Of a stretch of DNA of 18,646 nucleotides, positions 17,422 to 18,646 are shown piece by piece. The DNA comes from Helicobacteraceae bacterium (GTDB lineage: Bacteria; Campylobacterota; Campylobacteria; Campylobacterales; Sulfurimonadaceae), in the NCBI GenBank assembly GCA_015489055.1, contig WFMO01000116.1:1-18646 (forward strand), given 5' to 3'. The notes under the pieces were generated by a model. The model ran no database searches. It had not been told where the DNA came from and worked only from the letters and a program-made list of their open reading frames with translations. A program made the position numbers and the translations under genes. The number at the start of each line of letters is the position of its first letter. Position 1 is the stretch's first letter.

Positions 17422-17646
17422 ATTTTCTAAAGGATTTTGGAAAAACAAACAAGTGTCTGCCAAAAAGTCAGTGCATCCTTTTTGAAAAAATAAGAAGTGA
17501 TGTCCGGCGATGCTAAAGCAAACTGACCAAATTAAGACATAATAATGTAAAGTGGATATTTTCAGCGATTACTTTAGCGAGGCTAGAGTCTATTTGGTTG
17601 TATATATTAATTTATGGATTATGATGTCTATACAAGGATTTGATTT
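17422..17646 (+). promoter_or_regulatory. Long structured 5' leader of rpsB (candidate uS2 autoregulatory element)
   Basis: This is the only non-coding stretch of note (gap 17374-17646). Two long-range helices can be drawn: GCTAAAG 17512-17518 with CTTTAGC 17572-17578 (7 perfect pairs), and 17525-17538 with 17588-17599 (12 pairs with one G-U and a 2-nt bulge at 17533-17534). They cross, so they form a pseudoknot or alternate. A competing nested fold inside the first helix uses CTGA/TCAG (17523/17562), CCA/TGG (17527/17553) and ACAT/ATGT (17537/17545). Further upstream, CAAAAAG 17461-17467 pairs with CTTTTTG 17478-17484, exclusive with AAAGGAT 17429-17435 pairing ATCCTTT 17475-17481. Leaders of rpsB are known to mediate feedback by S2 in E. 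coli; the role here is inferred. Confidence 0.5.
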
Positions 17647-18405
17647 ATGGTAACTATGAAAGATTTATTGGAATGTGGCGTCCACTTTGGACATCAGACT
17701 CGTCGTTGGAATCCAAAGATGAAAAAGTATATTTTCGGAGTTCGTAAAAATATATATATTATTGATCTGCAAAAGACTTTGCGTTATTTTCGCGAAACAT
17801 ACAAAATTATTGTAAATGTAGCTGCAGAGGGCAAAACAATATTATTTGTAGGTACAAAAAAACAAGCAAGCAACTCAGTAAAAGAAGCAGCGATTAAATG
17901 CAATATGCCTTATGTTGCAAATAGATGGCTGGGCGGTATGCTTACAAATTTTAATACGATTCAAAAAAGTATTAGAAAGCTTGAAGCAATTGAGCAGATG
18001 GAAGAAAATGGCCAAATGAATCTTTTGACCAAAAAAGAGGCGCTGATGCTGTCTCGTCAAAAGGAAAAACTATCATCATATTTTAGTGGTGTACGAAACA
18101 TGACAACTCTTCCTGATATGCTATTTGTAATTGATGCCGCAAAAGAGCATATAGCTGTTTTAGAAGCACGTTGCTTAAATATTCCGGTTGTTGCACCGTT
18201 AGATACCAACTGTGACCCGGACTTGATAACATATCCTATACCGGGAAATGATGATGCTATACGCTCTATTCAACTTTTTTGTCGCGAGATGGCAGATGCT
18301 ATTAACGAAGGAAAAGCACTAGCAGATAATCAATCGGCTGAAGATATAGAAATGGTAGAAGAAGTTGAAGAAAAGATCGAAGAGATAGAGGCAAAGGAGG
18401 TATAA
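17647..18405 (+). CDS. rpsB: Small ribosomal subunit protein uS2
   Basis: Protein S2 of the 30S subunit, bound between head and body. It has 252 residues. Typical segments are [20 protein letters not shown] near the N-terminus, [41 protein letters not shown] and [20 protein letters not shown]... near the C-terminal third. The final ~25 residues are a strongly acidic tail ([20 protein letters not shown]). AAGGA at 17634-17638 is eight bases before the ATG. It has its own promoter and long leader and is followed after two bases by tsf, the usual rpsB-tsf operon. Confidence 0.98.
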   Translation: MVTMKDLLECGVHFGHQTRRWNPKMKKYIFGVRKNIYIIDLQKTLRYFRETYKIIVNVAAEGKTILFVGTKKQASNSVKEAAIKCNMPYVANRWLGGMLTNFNTIQKSIRKLEAIEQMEENGQMNLLTKKEALMLSRQKEKLSSYFSGVRNMTTLPDMLFVIDAAKEHIAVLEARCLNIPVVAPLDTNCDPDLITYPIPGNDDAIRSIQLFCREMADAINEGKALADNQSAEDIEMVEEVEEKIEEIEAKEV

Positions 18406-18407
18406 TT

Positions 18408-18646
18408 ATGGCAGTAACAGCAGCAGATGTTAAAAAATTACGTCAAGCTACAGATGCGCCGATGATGGACTGTAAAAAGGCATTGACTGAATGTAATAAT
18501 GATTTTGACAAAGCGGTAGAGTTTCTTCGTGAAAGAGGTGTTTCAAAATCTGCTAAAAAGGCAGATAGAATAGCAGCTGAAGGTTCTATAGGCTTGAAGA
18601 TTTCAGTAGATAACAAAAGAGCTACACTAGTAGAAGTAAATTCAGA
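18408..18646 (+). CDS. tsf: Translation elongation factor Ts, 3' end outside window
   Basis: Nucleotide-exchange factor that recycles EF-Tu-GDP. Only the first 79 codons are present before the window ends. They encode the N-terminal UBA-like domain with the conserved MMDCKKAL and FLRERG segments, then [11 protein letters not shown] leading into the core domain. The usual TGA(G/P)MMDC reads TDAPMMDC here, a mild change. AAAGGAGG at 18393-18400, inside the end of rpsB, is the strongest ribosome site in the window and sits seven bases before the ATG. Confidence 0.97.
   Translation, partial: MAVTAADVKKLRQATDAPMMDCKKALTECNNDFDKAVEFLRERGVSKSAKKADRIAAEGSIGLKISVDNKRATLVEVNS

Noticed and set aside
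17461..17490. CAAAAAG/CTTTTTG hairpin as an intrinsic terminator or attenuator ahead of rpsB
   Set aside because: The stem is almost all A-T and is followed by A residues, not a T run; kept only as part of the leader structure.
17621..17653. Ten-codon upstream ORF ([10 protein letters not shown]) overlapping the rpsB start
   Set aside because: No proper ribosome site, and such short frames are expected by chance in a leader; without conservation data it is not supportable.

Overview
The window looks like a core-genome segment of a Campylobacterota (former Epsilonproteobacteria) chromosome. DNA is AT-rich throughout and genes are tightly packed, often overlapping by 1 to 4 bases. Four things point to this phylum: a NuoI with the first cysteine motif CIGCGLCEKICISDC, a divergent NuoH loop, a PflA-type flagellar TPR protein directly after nuoN (as I remember for Campylobacter jejuni), and a miaA next to a UbiA/MqnP-type prenyltransferase. 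The genus is not resolved. A motile, respiring member such as a Sulfurimonas relative would fit, but that is inference.

Positions 1-9437 hold the 3' part of a complex I (nuo) operon: nuoG (5' end outside the window), nuoH, nuoI, nuoJ, nuoK, nuoL, nuoM and nuoN. Together they encode the distal Fe-S arm subunit and the complete membrane arm including all three antiporter-like proton pumps. The junctions are 1-9 bases or overlaps, so the genes are very probably co-transcribed. A pflA-like gene (9462-11780) follows in the same direction.

miaA (11767-12657) is the only minus-strand gene. It meets pflA tail to tail with a 14-base overlap and diverges from the next cluster across a 70-base promoter region. 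The miaA -10 element sits so close to the ATG that the transcript is probably leaderless.

Positions 12728-17373 hold a plus-strand cluster: mqnP-like prenyltransferase (menaquinone, the likely electron acceptor of the complex I above), a soluble protein of unknown function with a PilZ-like C-terminal half, a membrane-anchored coiled-coil protein with a C-terminal HTH-like segment, ftsW, murG (septal peptidoglycan synthesis) and bcp (thiol peroxidase).

The 273-base gap 17374-17646 carries a strong -10 element and a leader of about 225 nt before rpsB. It contains long complementary segments that can form alternative or pseudoknotted helices, a good candidate for an autoregulatory r-protein leader. 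rpsB and the start of tsf close the window. I see no mobile element, CRISPR array, tRNA or rRNA. No new multi-gene defence or mobile system is visible; the most interesting items are the rpsB leader, the leaderless miaA and the two-gene unknown module before ftsW.
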